Origin: an uncultured Christensenellaceae bacterium
Lineage (GTDB): Bacteria > Bacillota > Clostridia > Christensenellales > UBA3700
Direction of reading: 5' to 3'
Assembly (NCBI GenBank): GCA_910587685.1
Contig: CAJUMY010000014.1
Location: forward strand, 1-41,874
Length of the DNA stretch: 41,874 bases
In this document: piece by piece, positions 16,523-25,314 of the stretch
Numbering within the stretch: position 1 is the stretch's first letter
Layout of the letters: each line of letters begins with the position of its first letter
Translations under genes and position numbers: made by a program
Notes under the pieces: model-generated
Databases searched by the model: none
What the model was told of the DNA's origin: nothing
What the model saw: the letters and a program-made list of their open reading frames with translations, nothing else

Positions 16523-16604
16523 TGCCGCGTGAGGAGTATTTGTATTTTAGACGAACGTCTTTAACGGCTTTATAGAAATGATCAATAATGAGGAGATGGA
16601 AAGT

Positions 16605-17210
16605 ATGGGAACTATCACCGTAGCTAGCAGTATTACCAGAAAATATCAGCCGGATACCGTAGTGTTCGGCATAAGGATATCGAAAGTCGCCGACACGAGC
16701 AAAGAGCTTGCCGCGTATAACAAAGAAGTTGTGGACAGACTGCTCGGAAAGATAGCGGAACTCGAGATCGACGAGGACAACTTCAGAGAGGAGAATTTCC
16801 GCATCGACGTCAATCGCGTCTACGAGGACAACAAATACGTCGAGAAAGGTTATAGGCTCGACAGCAGGTATTCGATAACTTTTTATATCGATTACGATCT
16901 TATCGACAGCGTAAGAGGGATGCTTTCGGAAGAAGATATAGCCTTCAACGTTGAATACAAGATCGACGACGAGACGGCAATAAGAGAGGAGATGCTCGCC
17001 GACGTTATCAAGGAGTCCAAGAGGAAGGCGCTCATAATCGCAAAGGCGGGCGACGCGGAACTCAAGGAGATATTGAGCGTCAGGTATCAATCGAGAGCGG
17101 AAGCGGCGGTGTTCATGCGCGCAAAAGCGGCGTCGGACGCTATGCCGGAAGACATAGATATTACGGAGAGCGCCGAAGTCGACTGGGCTATCAACGCTCG
17201 CGAATATTGA
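16605..17210 (+). CDS. SIMPL-domain (DUF541) protein
   Basis: A 201-residue cytoplasmic protein with the SIMPL pattern: TITVASSITRKYQPDTVVFGIRI at the start, a middle FREENFRIDVNRVYED strand-helix region, and the KRKALIIAKAGDAELKEILSV motif towards the end. SIMPL proteins form ring assemblies in some bacteria, but no enzyme activity is agreed. The chosen ATG has GAGGAG nine bases upstream. The ATG at 16578, nine codons earlier in frame, has no ribosome binding site. No signal peptide is seen, unlike BP26-type relatives. Confidence 0.8.
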   Translation: MGTITVASSITRKYQPDTVVFGIRISKVADTSKELAAYNKEVVDRLLGKIAELEIDEDNFREENFRIDVNRVYEDNKYVEKGYRLDSRYSITFYIDYDLIDSVRGMLSEEDIAFNVEYKIDDETAIREEMLADVIKESKRKALIIAKAGDAELKEILSVRYQSRAEAAVFMRAKAASDAMPEDIDITESAEVDWAINAREY

Positions 17211-17275
17211 TAAAGAGTATGCATATACGCTACTTTTATTTGCAAATTTGACGAATCTTAAAGGCGGCATTGATA

Positions 17276-18553
17276 ATGAAACCGAGTAAAACAATAATCT
17301 ACTATATCAACAGAGTATACGCAAAGAATCTCACTACCACTTCGGGCGGGAATCTTTCGGTAATGGACAAGGACGGCAATATATGGATAACGCCGTCAGG
17401 AAAGGATAAAGGAACGCTCAAGGAAGAAGACATATGTTGCGTAACGCCCGACGGACAGGTCATAGGAAAGTATAAGCCGTCGATCGAGCTTCCCTTTCAC
17501 ACGCTGATATATAAGCTGAGACCCGACGTCAAGGCGGTTCTTCACGTGCACTCGCCGATGCTCGTAACGTACAGTCTATTCAACCTTGCGCCAAAGACGG
17601 ATATCACGGCTCACTCTTACCTTACGTGCGGAAAGGTGGGGCTCTCGAGATACGATATCCCCGGCAGTATAGAACTGGGAAGGCAGATAGCCGACGTCAT
17701 AAAGGAAGGTCACGACGTCGTAATGATGGAGAATCACGGAGTCGTTGCAATAGCGAAGGATATGTCCGAGGCGTATAACAGACTCGAGACGCTGGAGAAT
17801 ACGGCGGATATTTCCGTAAAGGCGGCTATGCTCAAAAAGAAAGTTAAGACGCTTGCCGTTAAAGATATAAGACCCGTAGGAAAGAGAGTTCCTTACGAAT
17901 ATATCGAAAGAGACGCCGTAAGCGAGAAGGAAAAAGAGCTTCGCGAAGAGATATGCGCCTTTGCAAAGAGGTGTTACGTTCACGGCTTCTTTACCGTAGC
18001 AAGCGGAGTTATTTCCGCAAGACTTTCCGACGATACGTTCCTTATCACTCCGCACAAATACGACAGATTCACCCTAAAGCCGAGCGACGTAGTCAAGATC
18101 GCGCAGGGAAAATGCGAAAAAGGCAAGAAAGCGTCGGCAGACTATGCTTTGCACAGAGATATTTACAGCCGTAAAAAGTACGTGAACAGTATCTTCGTAT
18201 CGGACGCTCCGAATATTATGACGTACGCCGTTACGGGCGCTGAGATAGATTCGAGGACTATTCCCGAAAGCTACATAAATATGCGCGATATAACGAGGAT
18301 ACCTTTCGGAGGAGACAGAGGGAATACTGACGAACTCATAGATTCGTTTTCGCCTGCAAGTCCTATTGCGCTCGTCGAGAATACCGCGCTTATCGCGACG
18401 GGTGAGACTATAGTCAAGGCGTTCGACAGAGTAGAGGTCAGCGAAGTTACGGCAAAGACGCTACTTCTTGCGACTCCGCTCGGAGAACCTACAAAGATAA
18501 GCGATTTTGAAATAGAAAAGATAGATAAGGCGTTCGGTTTGCCTAAAAAGTAA
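17276..18553 (+). CDS. Tandem class II aldolase/adducin protein with degenerate second domain
   Basis: A 425-residue protein, about twice the usual length. Residues 1-205 are a normal class II aldolase: SGGNLS (23-28), TPSGK (39-43), Glu71, zinc ligands His90 and His92 in LHVHS, and His154 in MENHG. These enzymes cleave or epimerise phosphosugars such as L-fuculose-1-phosphate or L-ribulose-5-phosphate. Residues 220-425 repeat the fold (TVASGVISARL, FLITPHK, ALVENTALIA), but the ligand positions read FVSD and ENTA, so the second half cannot bind zinc in the usual way. It may serve as a structural partner. AAAGGCGG lies upstream. The glycosidase gene follows 24 bases later, suggesting a shared sugar-catabolic role. 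Confidence 0.82.
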   Translation: MKPSKTIIYYINRVYAKNLTTTSGGNLSVMDKDGNIWITPSGKDKGTLKEEDICCVTPDGQVIGKYKPSIELPFHTLIYKLRPDVKAVLHVHSPMLVTYSLFNLAPKTDITAHSYLTCGKVGLSRYDIPGSIELGRQIADVIKEGHDVVMMENHGVVAIAKDMSEAYNRLETLENTADISVKAAMLKKKVKTLAVKDIRPVGKRVPYEYIERDAVSEKEKELREEICAFAKRCYVHGFFTVASGVISARLSDDTFLITPHKYDRFTLKPSDVVKIAQGKCEKGKKASADYALHRDIYSRKKYVNSIFVSDAPNIMTYAVTGAEIDSRTIPESYINMRDITRIPFGGDRGNTDELIDSFSPASPIALVENTALIATGETIVKAFDRVEVSEVTAKTLLLATPLGEPTKISDFEIEKIDKAFGLPKK

Positions 18554-18577
18554 AATGTATTTGGAGGAAATATCCGA

Positions 18578-20536
18578 ATGTTCACGATAGAGAACGATAA
18601 GATAACAAAAGTATACTCTTTGAAAGGCGGCAAATTGACGCCCAAGGCGTATATCAATAAGATAACGGACAGACGAATAGATATCGAGGGAAGCGAATTC
18701 ATCATATCTTACGGAATGAAGAAGTCGTTGTTTTATAAAAAACTAAGAGCCGAAGATTTGCGTTGTCGTATTGTGGACAAGGATACTTTTCAGTTTTACG
18801 GCGAAGCAGGAGGCGTCAAGTGGATGGTCATAGAGAGAACGACGCTTGACGGTAACGTTATAAAAAAGACGCTCGAAATTTCTGCGGATAAGGATATATT
18901 TATCGACTACGTGGATCTCGAAACGTTCTCGTTCGACAAGACGCTCTTTAACTGGACTGTTCCCACTGCGGTGAAGAGGATATTCGTACCGCCGTATATA
19001 GCTTCGCTCGGTCAGCCTGTATACGTTGACAGTATGTTTTTCGCGACGGAGTTTCCGACCGCCGATAACAGAATAGACTCAAAAGGGTTCGTAACGGGTA
19101 AATATTACGTCGGCAGATCCTTGAGCGAATGCGGCGACGGCAACGTTTATAAAAGCGTTCCCTACGTTGCGGGCGCGGCGATAGGCAATCGTTTCGATAT
19201 GGTGAAATCGTCGTTTTTTGAATACATATCGGCAACTTCGAGGAATCCGAGGTTCAGACTCCAGTTCAACTCGTGGTACGATCATATGCTAGATATTGAT
19301 TCGGAGAAAATAGAGAAGGAGTTTAGAGCGGTAAGCGAAGGACTCACGGGCGGCGGACTTCGTTCGCTCGACTGCTACGTCGTCGACGACGGTTGGGTCG
19401 ACTATAAAAAGTCGGAGTTTTGGGCGTTCAGAGAGGACAGATTCCCGAACAAGTTCGAGAAAGAATCGCGTCTTACCAAAGAGCTCGGCTCTACTTTCGG
19501 CGTTTGGTTCGGACCGAGAGGAGGCTATACCGAAGCGTATTCTTACGCGAAAAATCTTGAAAAGATCGGCTACAGCGTATGTAAGCGTTCGATGGATATC
19601 TGTACTGGAGACCCGAAATATATTAGGGATCTCGGCAAGAAAATGGAGGAGTTCGTCAGGGAATTCAACGTCACGTATTTTAAGATCGACGGTTTCGCCA
19701 TAACGCCTTGCAGGAATAAAGACCACGGACACCCAGTCGGCGGCCGTAAGGATATGTATTTCTATACGTTCCTATGGGAAGAATGGCTAAAGGCGTTCGA
19801 CAGGATACACGCGGTAGACGACAGCGTATTCCTTAACGTTACGTCTTATTCGCATTGCAGTCCCTTCTTTATGAGGTGGGCGGACGCAATATGGATCAAC
19901 AACGCGGGTGACATGGCGTACGAAGGCGACGGCAGCGATCTCGATCAGTGTCTCAACTACCGCGACGGCAGATATCACGACTTTGCGAAGGTGAGACAGC
20001 TCCAGTTCCCCGTCGCGTATATCTACAATCACGAGCCGTGTTACGCGAAGAAGAACTACAATCCGCCGCTTCCGAACAAGGCGCATAAGACGGTCATTTA
20101 CACCGACGCGGAGTTTGCGAAATATCTACTCGGCTGTATGATGAGAGGATCGGGATTCGTCGAGTTATACTTCACGCCCGAAATGTTGGACGGCAAAAAG
20201 TGGGAGATCGCGGTGAAAGTTTTGACTTGGGCGGAGGAAAACTTCGATATTCTCAAGAACGCGAATTATTTCGGCGGTATTCCCAAGGACGGCGACGTAT
20301 ACGGTTATTACGCGGCTCGCGGCAACGACGTAATATTCTCTTTGCGTAATCCGAGCGGCGTAGAAAAGAGCTACGTTCTCGACAACAGCGAACTTTGTTT
20401 CAGAGACGACGCGTTTACGGCTTTAGAGATATATCCGAACTTAGGAGAAGAGAAGAGTTACGCAAAGGGCGAGAAAATGAATATCTCGCTAAGTCCGAGA
20501 GAGATGAAAATAATAAAGCTAAAATTTTTGAGCTGA
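18578..20536 (+). CDS. Glycoside hydrolase, clan-D/alpha-galactosidase-like
   Basis: A 652-residue cytoplasmic protein with an N-terminal beta-sandwich and a central TIM barrel. Motifs recall GH36/GH27-type enzymes: FNSWYDHM at 230-237, YVVDDGW at 267-273, FGVWFGPRGGY at 307-317, YFKIDGFA with probable nucleophile Asp371, and SPFFMRWADAIWINNAGD at 428-445 with a likely acid/base Asp. A C-terminal beta domain ends with SPREMKIIKLKF. No signal peptide, so the substrate is an imported oligosaccharide or glycoside. GGAGG precedes the ATG. It is the last gene before a strong terminator. The glycosidase call is firm; alpha-galactosidase specificity is tentative. Confidence 0.7.
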   Translation: MFTIENDKITKVYSLKGGKLTPKAYINKITDRRIDIEGSEFIISYGMKKSLFYKKLRAEDLRCRIVDKDTFQFYGEAGGVKWMVIERTTLDGNVIKKTLEISADKDIFIDYVDLETFSFDKTLFNWTVPTAVKRIFVPPYIASLGQPVYVDSMFFATEFPTADNRIDSKGFVTGKYYVGRSLSECGDGNVYKSVPYVAGAAIGNRFDMVKSSFFEYISATSRNPRFRLQFNSWYDHMLDIDSEKIEKEFRAVSEGLTGGGLRSLDCYVVDDGWVDYKKSEFWAFREDRFPNKFEKESRLTKELGSTFGVWFGPRGGYTEAYSYAKNLEKIGYSVCKRSMDICTGDPKYIRDLGKKMEEFVREFNVTYFKIDGFAITPCRNKDHGHPVGGRKDMYFYTFLWEEWLKAFDRIHAVDDSVFLNVTSYSHCSPFFMRWADAIWINNAGDMAYEGDGSDLDQCLNYRDGRYHDFAKVRQLQFPVAYIYNHEPCYAKKNYNPPLPNKAHKTVIYTDAEFAKYLLGCMMRGSGFVELYFTPEMLDGKKWEIAVKVLTWAEENFDILKNANYFGGIPKDGDVYGYYAARGNDVIFSLRNPSGVEKSYVLDNSELCFRDDAFTALEIYPNLGEEKSYAKGEKMNISLSPREMKIIKLKFLS

Positions 20537-20621
20537 AGAAAATTTCTTAAGGTAGAATGTTTTGGATTTTATGAACCGGATTTGATCATCCGCTTGAAGC
20601 GTTTATCGCCGATATAAGAAC

Positions 20622-20682
20622 AAAGTTCATATACGCTTTTAGCATAGCAAAGTATGCGGAGCGATATATGAACTTTTTTATT
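20622..20682 (+). terminator. Intrinsic terminator after the glycosidase gene
   Basis: AAAGTTCATATACGCT (20622-20637) pairs with AGCG and TATATGAACTTT (20660-20676, one bulged A). An inner GCATA/TATGC stem is also present, and TTTTTTATTTT follows. Confidence 0.75.
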
Positions 20683-20752
20683 TTAATGCTATTTTTATAT
20701 AGTAACGCGTTAAGCGGTTTTAACCTTAAGGAATCGGGATATTTCCGCGGTT

Positions 20753-22081
20753 TTAATTGTCTTTTGCGGTCTCAAAGCAGGTATCCTTTATCGCTTCTTT
20801 ATATATCTCGTACATCTTTTTAAGGTCGGAGATATTCGCTCTTTCGTTACGTTGGTGTATCGTCGATTCGCTGCTCGGGAATATCGGACCGAAGGCGACT
20901 CCCGTATTGAGGGCTCTCGCGTACGTTCCTCCGCCTATCGTGATAGGTTCCGCTTTTTCGCCCGTAACTTTCTCGTACGCTCCGAGAAGTTTGGTAACGA
21001 GAGGATGATCCTTTGCGATATAAAGAGAGTCATGGAACATCGTCTGTCTTATATCGGCGGACGGGAAGACTTTTGTCAAAGCGTCGTATACGTATTCTCG
21101 GCTGTATGAGATGGGATGTCTCACGTCGAGAGTGAAGACGAGACGGTCTTCTTCAGTGAAAACTTTGCCTATGTTGATCGTAAGGCGACCCGAAACTTCG
21201 TCTTTAAGCGCGAGAGAATATCCCGAGCCGTCGGTGTTGTTGATAATATCGCAAAGATTTTTCCACTCCCCCGAATATTCTTCTGAAAGCGTCTCAACGA
21301 GCGTTAAGAATGCGTTTTTCCCTTCGTTCGGCGTCGAGCCGTGCGCCGATTTTCCGTACGCCGTCACGCAAAAACAGTTATCGGTTTTAGTAATCGACGT
21401 ATCGTTTCTCGTTGCGATCGTCTCGATAGCTTTTGGGGAAAGAGAGTCGAGCGATGCGGTAACGCTTTCCATTACCATATTGGGACGTTCTCCGCCCTTT
21501 ATCGAAAGAAGGTGAGGAAGCGTCGGCATGGCAACTTCGTAATAGACGATGCCCTTTTCGCAGTTGATGACGGGAAAATCTCCGTCGGGAGAAAAGCCTT
21601 GCGTCGGCATTTCTTCGTATTCTAGATATTTGTCGATACATTTCCAGCCCGATTCTTCGTTACAGCCGAATATGATCCTGATACGCTTATTAGGAAAAAG
21701 ACCGCGCTCTATTAGCTCTTTTACTGCGAATACCGTCGACAATATGGGCGCTTTGTCGTCGAGTACTCCGCGGCCGTAAAGAACGCCGTCTTTTATTGTT
21801 CCCGAAGTCGGAGGATAGTCCCAGCCGTCTCCGAACGGCACGGTATCGAGATGTCCTAGTATACCGAAGAGTTCTTCTCCTTCGCCTATCTCCGCGTAGC
21901 CGTAGTAGCCGCCGTTAGTCACTGTTCTAAAGCCCAGCTCCCGGCATATCGAAAGCGTCTTGTCAAGGCATCTTTTAACGCCTTCGCCGAACGGCATATC
22001 GGGAAGAGGATCTTCCTGAACGGAAGGAATGGAGATAATATCGACCGCTGATTTTATGAATTCTTCAAAAAAGTCTTTCAT
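20753..22081 (-). CDS. M20 family dipeptidase, Sapep/PepV type
   Basis: A 442-residue metallopeptidase that releases amino acids from dipeptides. The metal ligands are visible as LGHLDTVPFGDGW (His77, Asp79), GRGVLDDKAP (Asp108), and CNEESGWKC with the catalytic Glu142-Glu143 pair. The lid-domain substrate His lies in GKSAHGSTP, and the C-terminal His in STIHQRNE. The ATG at 22081 is used because AAGGTG sits just upstream; the GTG two codons before would lie inside that site. The gene has its own minus-strand promoter (22123-22152) and is divergent from radC. Confidence 0.9.
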   Translation of the reverse strand: MKDFFEEFIKSAVDIISIPSVQEDPLPDMPFGEGVKRCLDKTLSICRELGFRTVTNGGYYGYAEIGEGEELFGILGHLDTVPFGDGWDYPPTSGTIKDGVLYGRGVLDDKAPILSTVFAVKELIERGLFPNKRIRIIFGCNEESGWKCIDKYLEYEEMPTQGFSPDGDFPVINCEKGIVYYEVAMPTLPHLLSIKGGERPNMVMESVTASLDSLSPKAIETIATRNDTSITKTDNCFCVTAYGKSAHGSTPNEGKNAFLTLVETLSEEYSGEWKNLCDIINNTDGSGYSLALKDEVSGRLTINIGKVFTEEDRLVFTLDVRHPISYSREYVYDALTKVFPSADIRQTMFHDSLYIAKDHPLVTKLLGAYEKVTGEKAEPITIGGGTYARALNTGVAFGPIFPSSESTIHQRNERANISDLKKMYEIYKEAIKDTCFETAKDN

Positions 22082-22122
22082 TTTCACCTTAATTACCTTT
22101 ATTGCGAAATAATTATATTAAT

Positions 22123-22152
22123 ATTATACACTTTTTTTATCAAATATGTTAA
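22123..22152 (-). promoter_or_regulatory. Promoter of the M20 dipeptidase gene
   Basis: Read on the minus strand: TTAACA (22152-22147), an 18-base spacer, and TATAAT (22128-22123). Confidence 0.6.
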
Positions 22153-22212
22153 GATAATTAGGAAATTATCGGAATTTTACAAAAGAGAAAAATAAACGGG
22201 AGCGCGCACGGC

Positions 22213-22941
22213 ATGGCTGACGAACACAAGGGTCACAGACAAAGGATGAGGGAAAGAGCGGTGAAGGAAGGACTTTCGAACTTTCACGATCACGAGCTTC
22301 TCGAGCTTTTGCTCTATCCTTATATTCCGTATAAAGATACCAACGAGCTTGCGCACAGACTGCTTAGCGAATTCGGTTCGCTTCAGGGCGTTTTCGAAGC
22401 CGATATAGACAGTCTTCTCGGCGTGAAAGGGATGACTAATAACGCGGCTTTTTATATCTCGATGACACCCGACGTCTTTCGCAGATATCATATAGCGAAA
22501 CTCGCGACGAAGCCCGTGCTTTCGACCACTGCCGCAATGGTAAATTATCTCGAGCCGTTCATGTCGACTCTGACGCGGGAAGAAATATATCTCGTGACTC
22601 TCGACGCGAAGTTTCGCTTTCTCGGTATCAAACTCTTGAGTCAGGGCGTAGTGTCGGAGAGCAGTTTTTATATTCGCGACGTCGTTGAAGAGATAGTGAA
22701 GAAGAACGCCGTGTACGTCGTGCTCGCGCATAATCATCCGAGCGGTAGCGCGGAGCCTTCGAAGACGGATATAGATATGACCGCGCGGCTTGTAGGCGCG
22801 CTAAGCGGAATAGGAGTTACGCTTATAGATCACATTATCATAACGATAGACGGGTACTATTCGTTCAAGACGAGAGGACTCATCGACGATATGAGACGGG
22901 TCGGCTCGGGAAAAATATTCAGAGTAGGAGAAGAGGAATGA
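22213..22941 (+). CDS. radC: RadC/JAB-domain protein
   Basis: A 242-residue protein with an N-terminal helix-hairpin-helix part (about 20-75, including LLGVKGM) and a C-terminal JAB/MPN metal site: HNHPSGSAEPSKTDIDMT (His173, His175, Ser178, Asp186). Despite the name, a direct DNA-repair role is not established for the family. The start has GGGAG about ten bases upstream. Its stop overlaps the gltX start by four bases (ATGA), so the two are translationally coupled. The linker between the two domains is unusually tight but both domains are complete. Confidence 0.9.
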   Translation: MADEHKGHRQRMRERAVKEGLSNFHDHELLELLLYPYIPYKDTNELAHRLLSEFGSLQGVFEADIDSLLGVKGMTNNAAFYISMTPDVFRRYHIAKLATKPVLSTTAAMVNYLEPFMSTLTREEIYLVTLDAKFRFLGIKLLSQGVVSESSFYIRDVVEEIVKKNAVYVVLAHNHPSGSAEPSKTDIDMTARLVGALSGIGVTLIDHIIITIDGYYSFKTRGLIDDMRRVGSGKIFRVGEEE

Positions 22942-24392
22942 GTAATAAGGTAAGAACGCGTTTTGCTCCCAGTCCGACGGGATTTATGCACGTCGGCAAT
23001 CTTAGGACGGGGCTATATGCCTATCTGTTTGCAAAAAAGAACGACGGTACGTTCATATTGCGTATCGAGGATACGGATCAGGAACGTTACGTCGAAGGAG
23101 CGGTGGACGTCATATACAGTACGCTGAAAAAGGCGGGGATCGACCATGACGAAGGACCCGATAAGGACGGAGGATACGGTCCGTATATTCAAAGCGAAAG
23201 AAAAGCGATGTATATGGAATACGCGAAAGAGCTCGTAAAAAGGGGCGCGGCGTATTACTGTTTCTGCAGCAAGGAGCGTCTTGAAGGTCTGACTGACGAG
23301 AACGGCGTCAGAAAGTACGATAAGCATTGTCTTTCGCTCGATGAAGAAGAGGTCCAAAGACGCATAAAAGCGGGAGAGCCGTACGTTATAAGGCTCAACG
23401 TTCCGGCGGAAGGCGTGAGCGAATACGACGATATGGTATTCGGACACATTGCCGTCAATAACGCCGATATGGAGGACAATATCCTCATAAAGAGCGACGG
23501 TATGCCCACATATAATTTTGCGAACGTAGTAGACGACCACTCCATGGATATCACGCACGTCATAAGGGGCGTTGAGTATCTCAGCAGTACTCCCAAATAC
23601 AATCTTATATACGACGGATTCGGTTGGGAGAGACCGAAATATATGCATCTTTCTCCAATAATGAAAGACGCTACGAGAAAACTTTCGAAGAGATACGGAG
23701 ACGCGAACTTCGAGGATTTCGTAGCCAAAGGATACTTGCCGAAGGCGATAGTCAACTATATCGCGCTTCTCGGTTGGAACCCCAAAGACAACAAGGAGAA
23801 GATGAGTATGGACGAGCTTATCGCCGAGTTTTCCGTCGACGGCATTTCGAAGAGCCCGTCGATTTTCGACGAGACGAAGATGCGTTGGCTCAACTCGGAA
23901 TACATCAAGGAGCTTAGCGAAGAGGAGTTCCTTGCGCTTGCAACGCCGTATTTCGACAGATCTAAGATAAAGGGCAAATACGACTACAGGAAACTTGCCG
24001 CTCTTCTTCACAAGAGAACGGAAATACTGGGCGAGATCCCCGAAAAAGTGGATTTTCTCGAAGAATTCCGAGCGTTCGATACCGATATGTTCTTCCACAA
24101 GAAGATGAAGGTGACCAAAGAACTCGCTCTTAACGTTCTCAAAGCGTCCGAAGAGGTTCTTTCAGGCGAAGACAACTGGACTAACGAACGCTTGCAGGAG
24201 CTGGTAGGCGTGATAGCGGAAAGGTGCAACGTGAAGGGCGGACAGGTATTCCTTCCATTGCGTCTCGCGCTTACGGCAAGTCCGGTAAGCCCCGGAGGCG
24301 CTACGGAAATGGCGGATCTTCTCGGAAAAGAGGAGAGCATGAGAAGGCTTCGCTTCTCGATAGACCTTCTTGAAAAAGATACGGAACTTTGA
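22938..24392 (+). CDS. gltX: Glutamate-tRNA ligase
   Basis: A 484-residue class I aminoacyl-tRNA synthetase that charges tRNA(Glu). The HIGH-type signature is PSPTGFMHVGN at 11-21 and the KMSKS-type loop is RKLSKRYGD at 247-255. The length is standard for bacterial GluRS. LRIEDTD follows at 41-47, as in GluRS/GlnRS. The C-terminal anticodon-binding helical part is complete and ends EKDTEL. The ATGA overlap with radC couples expression, and an intrinsic terminator follows 50 bases after the stop. Many Clostridia use a non-discriminating GluRS with GatCAB; no gat genes are in the window, so specificity cannot be judged. Confidence 0.97.
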   Translation: MSNKVRTRFAPSPTGFMHVGNLRTGLYAYLFAKKNDGTFILRIEDTDQERYVEGAVDVIYSTLKKAGIDHDEGPDKDGGYGPYIQSERKAMYMEYAKELVKRGAAYYCFCSKERLEGLTDENGVRKYDKHCLSLDEEEVQRRIKAGEPYVIRLNVPAEGVSEYDDMVFGHIAVNNADMEDNILIKSDGMPTYNFANVVDDHSMDITHVIRGVEYLSSTPKYNLIYDGFGWERPKYMHLSPIMKDATRKLSKRYGDANFEDFVAKGYLPKAIVNYIALLGWNPKDNKEKMSMDELIAEFSVDGISKSPSIFDETKMRWLNSEYIKELSEEEFLALATPYFDRSKIKGKYDYRKLAALLHKRTEILGEIPEKVDFLEEFRAFDTDMFFHKKMKVTKELALNVLKASEEVLSGEDNWTNERLQELVGVIAERCNVKGGQVFLPLRLALTASPVSPGGATEMADLLGKEESMRRLRFSIDLLEKDTEL

Positions 24393-24444
24393 TGAATTAG
24401 AGAAACGCAAAACGGCGGTTACGCTCTTTTATTCGATATTTTTT

Positions 24445-24480
24445 AGCGGCAGGGATATATAAGCGTCCCCGCCGCTTTTA
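24445..24480 (+). terminator. Intrinsic terminator of the radC-gltX transcript
   Basis: AGCGGCAGGGA (24445-24455) pairs with TCCCCGCCGCT (24466-24476) with one mismatch, then TTTTATTTTT. Confidence 0.75.
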
Positions 24481-24659
24481 TTTTTACATATAAAAAATGA
24501 AAGCAAATCAAAGATAGCGGGATCGTTTGGAAATATTTGTTTCAAACGCTCAGCGTACGTTTTTTAATACGCAATCAGTATGAACATGAGAAGAGATGAG
24601 CGGTTGTTTTTCAAAACGAAAGACTTCATCTAAATAAAATAAAACCTTAAAACATAGCT

Positions 24660-24687
24660 GCATATATGATATATCTATATTATAATG
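24660..24687 (+). promoter_or_regulatory. Possible promoter of spoVT, sigma-G-like or sigma-A
   Basis: GCATA at 24660-24664 and TATAATG at 24681-24687 with a 16-base spacer partly fit the forespore sigma-G pattern (GHATR, CATNHTA). TATAAT alone could serve sigma-A, but no good -35 box lies at the right distance. The 388-base gap 24393-24780 otherwise contains only the gltX terminator. Confidence 0.3.
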
Positions 24688-24780
24688 AAAACCGTAACTA
24701 CTTATATCGACGGCGTTTTTCGTATATTTTTTCTTAGTTAAAGCACACTAAACGCAGAAAAGCTATATAAGGAGAAAATT

Positions 24781-25314
24781 ATGAAAGCTACAGGAATGGT
24801 CAGAAGAATAGACGAACTCGGAAGAGTAGTTATTCCCAAAGAAATACGTAAGACTATGAGAATAAGAGAAGGCGAAGAACTCGAGATATTCACGAAAGAG
24901 GGAGACGAGCTCGTCATCAAGAAGTATTCGAGAATGAAGGGACTTGAAGAAGTCGGTTCGGAATACTGTATTGCCGTATGCGACGCGACGCAGGGCACGG
25001 TGCTTTTGACGGACGGAGAGAAAGTCGTCGCAGGCAGCGGAAGGTACAAAAAAGAATATATCAACAAGCCGCTTTCAAAAGAGATGATAAAGGCTATCGA
25101 GAAGAGAAAGGCGGAGACGTATGACAATTCGTCGCTAGTCGGAGTAATAGAAGGGGATAATAAAATATTCCTTTCCGAGTACGTGAAACCCATTATTTCG
25201 GGAGGAGATCTTTACGGCGCGTTCATAGTGCTTCTCGACGAGAAAGTCATAAAGGAAAGCGTAGTCAAAGTCACGGATACGGCTACCAGATTTCTTCTTA
25301 TCGGCTTAGAGTAA
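24781..25314 (+). CDS. spoVT: Stage V sporulation protein T, AbrB-family regulator
   Basis: A 177-residue transcription factor. The N-terminal swapped-hairpin AbrB domain (MKATGMVRRIDELGRVVIPKEIRKTMRIREGEELEI region, residues 1-50) is the DNA-binding part and is nearly identical to the family consensus. The C-terminal GAF-like domain covers about 57-177. In Bacillus it tunes sigma-G-dependent genes in the forespore. AAGGAG lies seven bases upstream. Its stop overlaps the next start (TAATG), and the order spoVT, flippase, mazG matches the Bacillus spoVT-yabM-yabN region, which supports the assignment. Confidence 0.93.
   Translation: MKATGMVRRIDELGRVVIPKEIRKTMRIREGEELEIFTKEGDELVIKKYSRMKGLEEVGSEYCIAVCDATQGTVLLTDGEKVVAGSGRYKKEYINKPLSKEMIKAIEKRKAETYDNSSLVGVIEGDNKIFLSEYVKPIISGGDLYGAFIVLLDEKVIKESVVKVTDTATRFLLIGLE

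Noticed and set aside
23013..24098. 361-codon minus-strand open frame
   Set aside because: It lies fully inside gltX on the other strand. The length comes from the codon bias of gltX.
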